A stretch of DNA of 33,026 bases, from contig JBDREA010000005.1 in assembly GCA_043820265.1 (NCBI GenBank), positions 1 through 33,026 of the forward strand, read 5' to 3'. Under the pieces are notes generated by a model, which was given only the letters and a program-made list of their open reading frames with translations, did not search any database and was not told the DNA's origin. Of this stretch, positions 23,300 to 32,518 are shown one piece after another. The translations under genes were made by a program, and so were the position numbers. The stretch is from JBDREA01 sp043820265 (lineage in GTDB: Archaea; Altiarchaeota; Altiarchaeia; IMC4; JBDREA01). Position 1 is the first letter of the stretch; each line of letters begins with the position of its first letter.

Positions 23300-25393
23300 A
23301 TGGCCGCAAGCGCGAAACCCAAGGAAAAGACTCCTTTTGAAAAGAACATCGACAACGTCCGTGCCGAGTTTCGCACCGCCAACCGACTAAAGAACATGAA
23401 GAATGGTTTTGACCGGATGGAGGAGCGCACAGCGAAGACCTTCGAGGAACGAGGAGAACAGCTTAGAAGCGACGCGGAATACATCAAGAAGGTGAGGATG
23501 GAAATTCTCGCTAACTTAGAGAAGAACCTAAAAGAAACAGTTGAAGCCTTTAAGGCAAAGGGTTTTTTTGTCCACGGACCCTACGATGCTGAGGGGGCAA
23601 ATAAAAAGGTGGCTGAACTCTTCGAAGGGGAGAAGTTCGCAGTCAAGGGCAAATCCAAGGTCACAAAAGAGATAGGCCTCAGCAAATATCTGGAGGGCAA
23701 AGGATTCGAGGTAGTCGAGACAGACATTGGAGATCGCGCACTGCAACACTTTGAACGATTCCACGAGGAGATGGGTTTGCCACCAGAAAAGCCCCGCCAC
23801 GCCTCCGGTCCCGCCATCGGTATGAACCGCTACGACTTCGCGAAAGTCGTTGCCAAGGCCTACGATGAAAGCTTTGAGGGACTCACACCCGATGAGGTAG
23901 CGGCAAAAGAGATAAGGCTTCTAAGGCAAGACGTAATCCGTGCCTACGAAAAGGCAAATATCGGTATAACAGGTGCCAACGTCCTCACACGCGACGGCTA
24001 CGCCGTTATCATGCACAACGAAGGAAACCTCGGGCGCGTATCAATGCTTGCGAAATCCACAGGCGAGAAATCGAAGCATATAATTATTACAAGCATTGAG
24101 AAAATCCTGCCGAGCCTAGATGATGCCATCAGAAAGATCCGGGTGGAATCCATTTACGCCACAGGCTCTGATCCAAGTTTCTTGCAGATAGTCGGCGGAC
24201 CCTCCAAGACCGCAGATATTGAGAGGATACTCTTTAAGGGTGTATCTGGCCCGACTGAAGTCCATTTAGTTTTAGTAGACAACGGCCGCATGGCTGTAGC
24301 TAAAGACGAGGAGTTCAGGGAGCTCTTGGCGTGTGTGTCCTGTGGACGATGCGTCTTCCACTGCCCGACGTACAGGAGTACGGGGCCTGCGTTTGGTTTC
24401 AAGGGTTACCCCGGCGGAATCGGAGTTATGCAGGCCTGCCTTTATCCGGGTGATCCTGAGGCTGCGGTCGAAAACGGACTCTACTTGTGCACGACGTGCA
24501 AGGACTGCGCCCTTGAGTGCCCCATGGATATCAGTGCAGCTGAGATAATCCCCAAGTTGAGGGTGAAGGCTTTAGAGAAAAATCTTTTCCCAGACGCTAA
24601 AGCGATGCGAAAAACTCTTTCAAAATACAAGAACGTCTACGCCCAGGACAACAAAAAGATGCGCGAGGGGATCGAACGTAAGGGCATCTCAAAGAAGAGC
24701 GATACGCTGTTTTTCGTTGGTTGCACGACAGCATTCAAAGATCAGGACACAGCAAACACTGCGATCAAGATCTTGTCGAATATTGGAGTTGACTTCACTA
24801 TCTTAGATGACGAACCATGCTGCGGGGAACTTCTAAAGCTGTGGGGTGACGAGAAGGGATTTGAGGACATCGTCAAAGAGAACAAAAAGGTCTTCAAGGA
24901 TGCGAGAGTGAAAAAGATTATCACGGCATGCCCCAGCTGCTATGAGACCCTCTCAACATCTCTTGGCGACGAGATCGAAGTCAAACACTTCACACAGGTC
25001 TTGGCCGAAAACCTCGACAAGATAAAATTCAAAAAGGGAAAGAAGGAACGAGTAACCTGGCACGATCCCTGTAGGCTCTCACGTTACATGGATGTCATCG
25101 ACGAACCAAGAAAAATAATAAATGCAATACCTGGAGTAGAATTCGTCGAACTAAAACGCTCAAAGGAAGACAGCGACTGCTGCGGTGCGGGAGGGGGATT
25201 GTTCGCGGCCTTTTCGAGGTTATCCTATGAGATTGGAAAAGAACGCTTCGCACAGGCAGAAGAAGCCAAAGTGGACACGCTCATAACCTGCTGCCCAGGG
25301 TGCAAACTAAATCTCAAAAACGTCTCAGACAACAAGAAGAGCCCCATCAGGGTAGTAAATCTGCCGGAGTTCATATTTGAGAGACTGGCCTAG
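23300..25393 (+). CDS. LUD-domain / 4Fe-4S / double CCG-domain fusion protein (LutB-HdrD-like oxidoreductase)
   Basis: 697 residues. An N-terminal LUD domain (about 50-330, with GITGANVLTRDGYAVIMHNEGN) resembles LutB of lactate utilisation. Then two [4Fe-4S] motifs occur, C345-x2-C348-x2-C351-x3-C355P and C397-x2-C400-x2-C403-x3-C407P. The last part has two CCG-type cysteine domains: Cys475, Cys507-Cys508-Gly, Cys544-x2-Cys547 and Cys591, Cys627-Cys628-Gly, Cys664/665-x2-Cys668, like HdrD, GlpC and LutA. It probably passes electrons between a 2-hydroxyacid dehydrogenase or thiol/disulfide site and a carrier. No flavin (GlcD-type) partner gene is adjacent. Fusion of LutA- and LutB-like parts is noteworthy. 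Starts 72 bases after panD. Confidence 0.87.
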   Translation: MAASAKPKEKTPFEKNIDNVRAEFRTANRLKNMKNGFDRMEERTAKTFEERGEQLRSDAEYIKKVRMEILANLEKNLKETVEAFKAKGFFVHGPYDAEGANKKVAELFEGEKFAVKGKSKVTKEIGLSKYLEGKGFEVVETDIGDRALQHFERFHEEMGLPPEKPRHASGPAIGMNRYDFAKVVAKAYDESFEGLTPDEVAAKEIRLLRQDVIRAYEKANIGITGANVLTRDGYAVIMHNEGNLGRVSMLAKSTGEKSKHIIITSIEKILPSLDDAIRKIRVESIYATGSDPSFLQIVGGPSKTADIERILFKGVSGPTEVHLVLVDNGRMAVAKDEEFRELLACVSCGRCVFHCPTYRSTGPAFGFKGYPGGIGVMQACLYPGDPEAAVENGLYLCTTCKDCALECPMDISAAEIIPKLRVKALEKNLFPDAKAMRKTLSKYKNVYAQDNKKMREGIERKGISKKSDTLFFVGCTTAFKDQDTANTAIKILSNIGVDFTILDDEPCCGELLKLWGDEKGFEDIVKENKKVFKDARVKKIITACPSCYETLSTSLGDEIEVKHFTQVLAENLDKIKFKKGKKERVTWHDPCRLSRYMDVIDEPRKIINAIPGVEFVELKRSKEDSDCCGAGGGLFAAFSRLSYEIGKERFAQAEEAKVDTLITCCPGCKLNLKNVSDNKKSPIRVVNLPEFIFERLA

Positions 25394-25448
25394 GAAAGAC
25401 CATATCAAAATTCTTTTTTCTTTATTCATACAAATAAACCTTTGAATT

Positions 25449-26492
25449 ATGGATCTGGAGGAGTCGGGGGTCAGGGGATTTTTTGGTTTATACGCATTCT
25501 TTATTTTCATAGGTATCCTGATGGTGGCTTTCTTTTACCATCTTTCGGGAGAATTCCAGCCTAGGATCATGTTGGTAACCTTGTTCCCTCCGACAGGCCT
25601 CATCATATTCTTAGTGATACTTGCCACAGTGAAAAAAATTGCTAATTCTTTCGGTGCAAACCTCTCAACCGGCCACACATTCGCTTATCTCATCCTTGGA
25701 GGAATGTTTGTGATGGCCACATGGATGTTAGTTTTTTACGAAGGTGACTGGACTGATGAAGACGGAAATCCAAGCGAACCGCCACCGACTTGGTTTAAAG
25801 TCGTGTTTTTTCTAGCCATATCAATTGGATTTTTGGTCGTGCGCACGTCAAGCAAAAAGGAGCAGCAGGTCAGGGAAGTAACCGAGGAATTTGTTGAATC
25901 GCGAGGAACAGAAATCAAAAGAGAAACAACCGACGACGACAGAGTCCGAATCGATCCTGAAGGTATACTCGAAGAAGGAAGACATGGTTCAATTGTCAAC
26001 CTGGTCGAGGGAAAATTCGGGTCACGATATTACTACCTCTTTGACTTCATACCCGAAGACAAAGACAACAGCTTTGAAACGGTGGACAGAGCATCCAAAG
26101 TGTTAGTTTTCGAAGGTAGATTCCCAGCAAGGCTTATGACGATGTACTGCCCCTTTCCGGGATTTCTAAAAGAAATTTTCGAAAAGATGGCGGACCTTTT
26201 TTACAGGCAACTTGAGGAACTCAAGGATTCCGGCAAAGAAACAGATTTTGAAAAGAAGCTACTCACTCTAACAAACAATCAAGAAATTGGTCGAAAGATG
26301 CGCGACTCAATATCGCCAATCCTAGAAAATCGACTTGACCAATTTCCTCTTTCAGATAAATCTACCCCTACATCGATTAACATCACAAAACAACGCCTCT
26401 TCCTGCATGCACCCCAACCAAAAGATCAAGAGCAACTATCCAGACTAATCAGGTTGGGAGGAGACTTGGCAGATGCAGTGGAAAGAGCTTAG
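25449..26492 (+). CDS. Uncharacterised four-helix membrane protein with soluble C-terminal domain
   Basis: 347 residues, no family recognised. Four hydrophobic segments are visible (about 11-31, 40-60, 77-97, 114-132), with a short acidic loop (DWTDEDGNPSEPPP, 100-113) on one side, then a charged soluble region of some 210 residues. That region contains GRHGSIVNLVEGKFGSRYYYLFD, repeated charged helices and no cysteines in a metal pattern. The C-terminal helix LIRLGGDLADAVERA may be amphipathic. Its stop codon overlaps the stop of the convergent flxA by four bases. Homology or structure prediction would be needed to assign a role. Confidence 0.72.
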   Translation: MDLEESGVRGFFGLYAFFIFIGILMVAFFYHLSGEFQPRIMLVTLFPPTGLIIFLVILATVKKIANSFGANLSTGHTFAYLILGGMFVMATWMLVFYEGDWTDEDGNPSEPPPTWFKVVFFLAISIGFLVVRTSSKKEQQVREVTEEFVESRGTEIKRETTDDDRVRIDPEGILEEGRHGSIVNLVEGKFGSRYYYLFDFIPEDKDNSFETVDRASKVLVFEGRFPARLMTMYCPFPGFLKEIFEKMADLFYRQLEELKDSGKETDFEKKLLTLTNNQEIGRKMRDSISPILENRLDQFPLSDKSTPTSINITKQRLFLHAPQPKDQEQLSRLIRLGGDLADAVERA

Positions 26493-27319
26493 AGCTTGTA
26501 TTCAGGATTCCCTTCGAGTTCTTTTATCGTAAATACTGGTCCGTCGATGCACACGTATTTTGATCCGACGTTGCAGTGGCCGCATTTTCCGATTCCGCAT
26601 TTCATGAGGCGTTCAAGGCTTATTATGATGTCTTCGTCTGCAAATCCCTTGTTTCGAAGGGCGAGTGCTGTGAACCTGATCATGATGGGTGGCCCGCATA
26701 TTATCGCTTTGGTTTTTTTCAGGTTGGGGCGGATTTTATCTAGTAGCTGGGGGACGACTCCGACGTTTCCCTTCCAGGCGTCCTGTCCTTTGTCGACTGT
26801 GATGTGGACGTCGATACCTAACTCTCTCCAAACATCAAATTCGTCTTTGAAGCACAATTCGGCTGGATTTCTCGCACCATATAGAAGGGTTGTTTTTCCA
26901 AAATCCTTTTTTCTCTCGCAGATGTATTTTATGAGGCTTCTTAGGGGAGCCAATCCGATTCCTCCTGCAATGAAGAGGATGTCATTTCCTTTAAGTCCTT
27001 TATCAAGAAAGCTGTTCCCGTACGGCCCCCTCATCCAGATTAAGTCACCAACTTCTCGCTCGTGGATCCTCGAGGTAACGCTTCCCAGTTTTTTTATTGC
27101 GAACTCGATGTGTTCTTTTTCGATCGGCGAGCTTGTGATGGATATCGGGCATTCGCCGATTCCGAGTATTGACAGCTCCATGAACTGGCCTGGCTTGTAG
27201 TCGAATAGTTTGCTCAATTTATCCTTTGGCTTCAATTTGAAAGATGAAACATCTGAGGTTACTTTGGTTACATCTATGACCTCACATTCTTCGGGTGAAT
27301 AGGCGTTGGGGTGTTTCAT
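26489..27319 (-). CDS. flxA: FlxA-like FAD/NAD(P)-binding oxidoreductase subunit
   Basis: 276 residues, ferredoxin-NADP reductase fold. The FAD barrel has KPGQFMELSILGIGECPISITSSP, and the nucleotide domain ILFIAGGIGLAPLRSLI (115-130). A C-terminal [2Fe-2S] cluster is bound by Cys241-x4-Cys246-x2-Cys249-x7-Cys257 (CGIGKCGHC). Sequence-wise it resembles hydrogenase gamma subunits, PyrK and anaerobic sulfite reductase B; context as last gene of hdrCBA-flxDCBA favours FlxA, which oxidises NADH for the Flx-Hdr complex. Four-base overlap with flxB; a GAGGTGGG ribosome site lies five bases before its ATG. Confidence 0.86.
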   Translation of the reverse strand: MKHPNAYSPEECEVIDVTKVTSDVSSFKLKPKDKLSKLFDYKPGQFMELSILGIGECPISITSSPIEKEHIEFAIKKLGSVTSRIHEREVGDLIWMRGPYGNSFLDKGLKGNDILFIAGGIGLAPLRSLIKYICERKKDFGKTTLLYGARNPAELCFKDEFDVWRELGIDVHITVDKGQDAWKGNVGVVPQLLDKIRPNLKKTKAIICGPPIMIRFTALALRNKGFADEDIIISLERLMKCGIGKCGHCNVGSKYVCIDGPVFTIKELEGNPEYKL

Positions 27320-28344
27320 TTTCCCACCTCTTCAAGTATCTCTACCAAGTTCACATCGACCGGGCACTTTTGCGTGCATCTGCCACAGCCGGTACAGCCG
27401 AAAAATCCGTATCTTTCTGGGATGTAGTTGAATTTGTGCTGGATCCTTTGACGAAGCCTTTTGGTTTGGGTGTCTCTGGGATTATGGCCTCCCGCCATCT
27501 TGGTAAATGAAGGCATCGTGCAGGCGTCCCAGCAGCGTATGCGCTCTCCAATGTCTGCTAATTCGTTGAAGTCGTCTGCGAGCTCAAAGCAGTAGCATGT
27601 CGGACAAAGGAAAGTGCATATTCCACACCCAATGCATTTGGCCCCGTTTTCCTCCCAGATTGGATGATCCCATTTGTCTAGCATCTTTTTAGGTAAGTCT
27701 TTGTCGATTAACGGGTTTTGGGTGAATTTTTTCAGAGCAGATTTCTCGTTGCTTTTTTCGAGGTCCATGTCTTTTTCTGTGGCTTTTTTCAGGAGTTTCT
27801 TTACATTTTCGAGTGATTTTTCTCCTTTTTCATTTACTCCTTCGACGAGGTAGGAGTCATTAATCTTTACTAGATAGATGTCTGCGCCCAGCCGGCTGTG
27901 GGGTCCGATTCCGACTTTATCACAGAAACAATAGTATCCTGGATTATCGCATGCTAAAGCAATTGTTAGTAATTTCTCCTTTTGTTTTTGATAGAAGTCG
28001 TCGACTGGCTCATCTAAGAACACAGCATCCAGCAGCTGATTTTGTGCTGCATCGCATGGTCGAACACCGAAGAAAACGCGTTCGGAAAATTCTTTGGGAT
28101 CTTTTGGTTTAATATTATTGTCTTCCCAGACCAGCTTCATCAAGGGGGTGTCGCGAGGTAAACGGCTTTCTTTTGCAGGAGATGTGGTGTTGACTTCAGG
28201 TATGGTTATCTCAGATAATCCTCTTACTTTCTTAAAAAAAGTTGCTCCTTCCTCTTCGACTGGCCCAAAGAGTACCTTGCCCTTTGCAAGTTCATCGACG
28301 AACTTTTCCAAATCCTTTGCTGAGAGGATATATGATTTACTCAT
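27316..28344 (-). CDS. flxB: FlxB-like 4Fe-4S electron-transfer subunit
   Basis: 342 residues. A globular N-terminal part with FFGVRPCDAAQNQLLDAV and ACDNPGYYCFC is followed by two ferredoxin motifs, CIGCGICTFLCPTCYC (Cys237-247) and CTGCGRCTQKCP (Cys317-327). This is the layout of hydrogenase/sulfhydrogenase beta subunits (HydB/HyhB type) and of FlxB. It would carry electrons from the FlxA flavin toward FlxC/D. Overlaps flxA by four bases and flxC by four bases. The assignment to the Flx complex rests on operon context. Confidence 0.82.
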   Translation of the reverse strand: MSKSYILSAKDLEKFVDELAKGKVLFGPVEEEGATFFKKVRGLSEITIPEVNTTSPAKESRLPRDTPLMKLVWEDNNIKPKDPKEFSERVFFGVRPCDAAQNQLLDAVFLDEPVDDFYQKQKEKLLTIALACDNPGYYCFCDKVGIGPHSRLGADIYLVKINDSYLVEGVNEKGEKSLENVKKLLKKATEKDMDLEKSNEKSALKKFTQNPLIDKDLPKKMLDKWDHPIWEENGAKCIGCGICTFLCPTCYCFELADDFNELADIGERIRCWDACTMPSFTKMAGGHNPRDTQTKRLRQRIQHKFNYIPERYGFFGCTGCGRCTQKCPVDVNLVEILEEVGK

Positions 28345-29243
28345 TTTATAAGTCCCTCGTCGTTTTCGAGTTGGTAGGTGACAAGCGGGTCTTTTTCCTC
28401 TAAGGATAGACCTGATTCGTATCCAAATAAATTTTTTGTTTCAATAAGCATGGGTTTGATAAGTAATCCAATTGGAATCTCCATTGGACAAGCCCTCACG
28501 CATTGACCGCATTCGGTGCATCTTCCCGCGTTGTGAAAGACCCTTATTAGTTGATAGAGCCAGAGTTGCTCTTTTTTTCTTGGTTTGTCTATCCACTCGG
28601 GGTGATCGGTTAAAACGCATTTCTCGCAAAAGCAGTTGGGACAAACCTCTTTGCAGGCGTTGCATTTGATGCATCTTTCGAATGTTTTCTTCCAGTAGTC
28701 CAATCTCTCCTTTGGACTCAACTTCAGAAATTTTTCGATGTGAGGTGGAGTCTCGGGGGGGGCTCCCTCAACAAATGGTTCGCCAATTAACGTATCGGCG
28801 AGAGGCGGTGTGTGGCAGATGCATTGAGTGCATCTGGGTTCGAGTAAGGATATGTCGAATTCTATCTTTTCAGTCATAGCTTTGTCCTTCTTTTGGGCTA
28901 TGACCTTCTTTTCAGATATGATTCCGTGACACACCACACCTATGATGTATATTCGCTCCCGTTTTGCTTGCTCGTTTTTTAGTATTTCGACTATGCTTCT
29001 GCTATCGCATCCTTTGGCTACTATTGCGACTTTTTCCTCTTTCAGTCCAGGCAGATAGTTGGAGAGGTTATGAGTGCAGTACTGATTCCAGATAATTTTT
29101 TGTGCATCATTTGGGTTTCTTACAAAATAGGGGGTCACTCTGAGAGAATTGCTTCCAGCTTTGTATCCGATGACTACGTCAACCTTTTTTTCGGCTAAAA
29201 GCTTCTTTGCAGTCTCTTGTATCTTCTTTTGAATATTATCCAT
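28341..29243 (-). CDS. flxC: FlxC-like 4Fe-4S subunit (FrhB/FdhB-like domain)
   Basis: 300 residues. The N-terminal domain has VAIVAKGCDSRSIVEILK (72-89) and RIYIIGVVCHGI, which resembles FrhB/FdhB-type beta subunits, then a cysteine cluster CTQCICH. Two ferredoxin motifs follow, CIKCNACKEVCPNCFCEKC (Cys191-209) and CTECGQCVRACPME (Cys242-252). A strong Shine-Dalgarno site, AGGAGG on the minus strand (29250-29255), lies six bases before the ATG, inside the end of flxD. Its stop overlaps flxB. Electron-transfer subunit; whether it also binds F420 cannot be judged. Confidence 0.8.
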   Translation of the reverse strand: MDNIQKKIQETAKKLLAEKKVDVVIGYKAGSNSLRVTPYFVRNPNDAQKIIWNQYCTHNLSNYLPGLKEEKVAIVAKGCDSRSIVEILKNEQAKRERIYIIGVVCHGIISEKKVIAQKKDKAMTEKIEFDISLLEPRCTQCICHTPPLADTLIGEPFVEGAPPETPPHIEKFLKLSPKERLDYWKKTFERCIKCNACKEVCPNCFCEKCVLTDHPEWIDKPRKKEQLWLYQLIRVFHNAGRCTECGQCVRACPMEIPIGLLIKPMLIETKNLFGYESGLSLEEKDPLVTYQLENDEGLIK

Positions 29244-29667
29244 TAGAGGCCTCCTTAAGATTTAGAGGTCCAAGTTGTGTAACATCCTTGGATAATTTTT
29301 CCATTTCTTCTGCGAATTCCTTTCCTTCGGCAGCAGAAATCCATTTGACGACGAATCTCTTTGGTTCGATGCCTGCCGCCTCAAGGATTTTTTTTGTTAG
29401 GGCAAACCTCCTTCTTGAGTAATAGTTACCCTTTGTGTAGTGGCAGTCGCCTGGATGGCATCCTCCGACGAAGACCGCATCTGTTCCTTCGGAAAAGGCT
29501 TTCATTATGATAAGGGAATCGATTCTGGCAGAACACATCACGCGCACTATCCGGACATCCGCAGGGTACTGAAGCCTTCCGATACCTGCCAAATCTGCAC
29601 CTGCATAACAGCACCAATTACATAGGAATCCTATTATTTTTGGTTTAAAGTCTGTTTTCTTATTCAT
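29236..29667 (-). CDS. flxD: FlxD/MvhD: hydrogenase-type iron-sulfur subunit linking to HdrA
   Basis: 143 residues from the ATG at 29667, chosen because GGAGGG lies six bases upstream and the ATGA overlap with hdrA is typical; an earlier in-frame start would run deep into hdrA. Conserved cysteines: GFLCNWCCYAGADLAG (Cys16, 19, 20), VMCSARID (Cys45), GGCHPGDCHYTKGNYY (Cys70, 75). MvhD passes electrons into HdrA through its [2Fe-2S] cluster. FlxD plays the same role in FlxABCD-HdrABC. Confidence 0.92.
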   Translation of the reverse strand: MNKKTDFKPKIIGFLCNWCCYAGADLAGIGRLQYPADVRIVRVMCSARIDSLIIMKAFSEGTDAVFVGGCHPGDCHYTKGNYYSRRRFALTKKILEAAGIEPKRFVVKWISAAEGKEFAEEMEKLSKDVTQLGPLNLKEASNG

Positions 29668-31631
29668 GCAAATCCCTCCGACAGTATTGCTTTGACTTGA
29701 GCCAGCAATTGATTGTCTTTGTAGTATCTCTGCTGGATTGCACCGGAAAAACATGCTGCATTGCATAGTCCGCAGCCTTTACATAAAATCTCTGCCACCT
29801 CCATAATGTCTGCGGATTTGTCGTAGCTGATGGCGTCAAACGGGCAGACCCGCTCGCATATCCGGCATCTGACACAGGCAGTGTGGTCGATTTCGGCGAC
29901 GTTTCCTTCCACTTCTATTATGTCCCGCTCCAGGATGTCCAATGCATTGGCTGCGGCAGATCCTGCCTGGGCGACGGAATCTGATATGTTTTTCGGAAAC
30001 TGGGTGCAGCCAGCCAGGTATACGCCGTCAACATCTGTCTCTGTGGGCCTTAGGTTGGGGTGTGCTTCAACCAAAAATCCTGAGGGATCGCGTTGAACAT
30101 GGAACAATCGCATGGTTTCTTCTATGTTCTTTGGCGGATGAAATCCTGCCGCTAATACAACCAGGTCCACTTCGTTTTCGAGTAGAAGGCCTGCTTCAAC
30201 GTCTTCTGTTATTAATTTCAAGGTTTTTTCCCGGGTCTCGGTGATTTCCCCTGGCCTCCCCCTGATGAATGTTACGCCTTTTTTTCTGAGCTTTTGATAG
30301 GCTTCTTCGTCCCCTTTGCCAACGGTACGCATATCGATGTAATAGACGTATACCTCAGATTCCGGTATCTTTTCTTTTACCAGAGCCGCCTGCTTTAAGG
30401 TTATGTTACAACAAATGGAGGAACAATATTTTTTAAATTTCTCATCTCTTGATCCTACGCATTGTATGAAGGCTACTGACCTGGGTTTTTTTCCGTCCGA
30501 TGGAAGTCTTAGGTGTCCTTCAGTCGGACCGCAGCTGTTGACTAGGCGTTCGAAGTCGAGGTTTGTGATTACGTTTGAGTGTCTTTTGTATCCGTACTCC
30601 TCTTTTCTTTCGGCGTCGAATGGGTGGAATCCTGTTGCTAGAACGATTGCTCCGACGTTGATTTTAAGTTCCTTTGGTTTTTCTTCATAGCTTATCGCCT
30701 TAGAGGGGCAGATCTTCTCGCAGATCCCGCAGGAACCCTTTGTTATTTTAAGGCATTTTGTCTCGTCTATGACAAATTTTTGTGGAATAGCTTGGGGATA
30801 GGGTATGTAAATCGCCTTTCTGTCACTCATATTGCGGTCGTATTCGTTTTTCACTTTTACGGGGCATTTTTGAGCGCATAGGTCGCATGCCACGCATTCA
30901 TCAGAGACGTGTCGAGGATTCCTTTTTACAGTGACTCTGAAGTTTCCTACATGACCTTCAACTGCTGTTACTTCCGAGTACTCAAGTAGTTCGATGTTTG
31001 GATTTTGTTTGACTTCAACCATTTTAGGCGAGAGGACGCATTGGCTGCAGTCGAGCGCGGGGTATACTTTGTCGAGGAGGGCCATGTTTCCTCCGATTGA
31101 CGGTTTTTTCTCCACCAAATATGTTTTGACCCCTGCTTTTGCTAAATTTAACGATGTAAAAATCCCTGCGACCCCCCCTCCGAGAACTAAAGCCGCCTTT
31201 ACAACTTTGGCTTGGGGTTTTGTGAGTGGGACCAGGTGAACTGCTCTCATGACCGCCCCTCTTATCAGGTCTTTTGCCTTCTTTGTTGCCTCATCCTTTT
31301 CTTGTGCGTGCACCCAGCTTGCTTGTTCGCGGATGTTCACCATCTCAAAGAGGTAGGGGTTTAGGCCTTCGTTTTCGAGAACTTTCCGAAAGAGGGGTTC
31401 GTGCATCCTTGGAGTGCAGCTTGCAACGATTACCCGCTCCAGGTTGTTTTCTTTTATGGAGTCGGCGATGGATTTTTGCCCTGATTCGCTGCAGGAGAAG
31501 AGGTTGTCGTCTGCTTCGACTACATATGGGAGGCCTTTTGCGTAATCGCGCACTGACTTGACGTCCACTACGCCTGCGATGTTTTTTCCGCAGTGGCAGA
31601 CGAATACGCCGATGCGGGGGTGTTTTCTCAC
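29664..31631 (-). CDS. hdrA: Heterodisulfide reductase subunit A
   Basis: 655 residues, GTG start at 31631 overlapping hdrB by four bases. N-terminal Fe-S/insertion domain with VCHCGKNIAG (12-20) and SCTPRMHEPLF. A thioredoxin-reductase-like FAD domain, VLGGGVAGIFTSLNLAKAG (149-167), and DCSQCVLSPKM with Cys195/198. Ferredoxin motifs at Cys246-256, Cys293-308, and at the end CVRCRICERVCPFD (586-596) and CKGCGLCNAACFSG (617-627). It holds the bifurcating FAD of HdrABC complexes. All cluster residues are Cys; no in-frame TGA suggests selenocysteine. Partners are HdrB/C, encoded upstream, and FlxD, encoded downstream. Confidence 0.96.
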   Translation of the reverse strand: MRKHPRIGVFVCHCGKNIAGVVDVKSVRDYAKGLPYVVEADDNLFSCSESGQKSIADSIKENNLERVIVASCTPRMHEPLFRKVLENEGLNPYLFEMVNIREQASWVHAQEKDEATKKAKDLIRGAVMRAVHLVPLTKPQAKVVKAALVLGGGVAGIFTSLNLAKAGVKTYLVEKKPSIGGNMALLDKVYPALDCSQCVLSPKMVEVKQNPNIELLEYSEVTAVEGHVGNFRVTVKRNPRHVSDECVACDLCAQKCPVKVKNEYDRNMSDRKAIYIPYPQAIPQKFVIDETKCLKITKGSCGICEKICPSKAISYEEKPKELKINVGAIVLATGFHPFDAERKEEYGYKRHSNVITNLDFERLVNSCGPTEGHLRLPSDGKKPRSVAFIQCVGSRDEKFKKYCSSICCNITLKQAALVKEKIPESEVYVYYIDMRTVGKGDEEAYQKLRKKGVTFIRGRPGEITETREKTLKLITEDVEAGLLLENEVDLVVLAAGFHPPKNIEETMRLFHVQRDPSGFLVEAHPNLRPTETDVDGVYLAGCTQFPKNISDSVAQAGSAAANALDILERDIIEVEGNVAEIDHTACVRCRICERVCPFDAISYDKSADIMEVAEILCKGCGLCNAACFSGAIQQRYYKDNQLLAQVKAILSEGFA

Positions 31632-32518
31632 TTGCTCACCCCTTTTATTTTGTCAAGGAGTGGTTGAGTCCGTACGCGATTCAGCTGCATTCCAAGATCC
31701 TGAGGACTAATTCCGAATGATAAGCCAAGTAGTTGAGGCAAGTAGAGGACTGGTATGTTGTATTGTGAATCGAATTTCTGGGCTATTTTTCTTTGGTTGT
31801 GCTCGTACATGATGTCGCAGAACGTGCAGGCAAGTGTTATCGCATCGGCCCCTATTGTTGTGAGTTCTGACAATTTTTTATTTGCCATCGTATAGGCCAG
31901 ATCTTCATTTATTGCGTATATGTTCCCGCCGCAGCAGTCTTTTTTTGTTTGATATTCAATGGGAATTGCGCCGGTTGCGGAAGTGAGGTCATCCAGTACG
32001 TGAGGATACTCAACGCTGTCGTAGTTGGAAAATGCTTCGCTTGGCTTGGTCATATGGCATCCGTAGTGGGCTGCAATCTTCACCCCCGTTAAGGGCTCTA
32101 CAACGTGTTTTTTGATTTCCGCGCAACCGATGTCTTCGTGGAGAATCCTTGTGATATGGCTTACTTTGACTGATCCGTTGTAGTGGAGTCCAATCTCTGC
32201 GAGTAACTCATTTATCTTGTTTTTTTGTTCTTGGTTTGTTTTCATTAGACGGTTCACTTCCGCGGGAAATGAGGCGCATCCTGTGCAGAGAGTGCAGATA
32301 TCTAATCCTTTTTCTTCTGCGATTGCGAGGTTTCTTGCTGCCATTGCCATGGCCGCTTGCTCGTTTAGGGGTCGTACTGTGAATCCGCAGCAGGCAAATC
32401 GTGATTCGTCGATGAATTCTATTCCAAGTTTTTCAGCGACAATTCTAGCTGATTGCTCGTAGTTCAAGCCCCTGGCGGGGGTCGTGCAGCCCAGGAAAAG
32501 CAGGTATTTTCTTTTCAT
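31628..32518 (-). CDS. hdrB: Heterodisulfide reductase subunit B
   Basis: 296 residues with two CCG domains. The first is Cys11, Cys43-Cys44-Gly and Cys78-x2-Cys81, spacing CX31CCGX33CX2C. The second has HYGCHMTKPSEA, DCCGGNIYAINEDLAYTMANKK and LACTFCDIMYEHNQ. These bind the two non-cubane [4Fe-4S] clusters that reduce the disulfide substrate. In methanogens this is CoM-S-S-CoB; in Flx-Hdr of bacteria the partner is a DsrC-like or other thiol protein. The native substrate here is unknown, as no methyl-CoM reductase is visible. Four-base overlaps with hdrC and hdrA. Confidence 0.95.
   Translation of the reverse strand: MKRKYLLFLGCTTPARGLNYEQSARIVAEKLGIEFIDESRFACCGFTVRPLNEQAAMAMAARNLAIAEEKGLDICTLCTGCASFPAEVNRLMKTNQEQKNKINELLAEIGLHYNGSVKVSHITRILHEDIGCAEIKKHVVEPLTGVKIAAHYGCHMTKPSEAFSNYDSVEYPHVLDDLTSATGAIPIEYQTKKDCCGGNIYAINEDLAYTMANKKLSELTTIGADAITLACTFCDIMYEHNQRKIAQKFDSQYNIPVLYLPQLLGLSFGISPQDLGMQLNRVRTQPLLDKIKGVSK

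Noticed and set aside
29668..29766. Longer N-terminus for FlxD/MvhD
   Set aside because: It would overlap hdrA by about 100 bases; the ATG at 29667 has a GGAGGG site and the family's usual N-terminus.
29664..31631. Selenocysteine in HdrA
   Set aside because: All expected cluster positions are encoded as Cys and no in-frame TGA occurs inside the gene.
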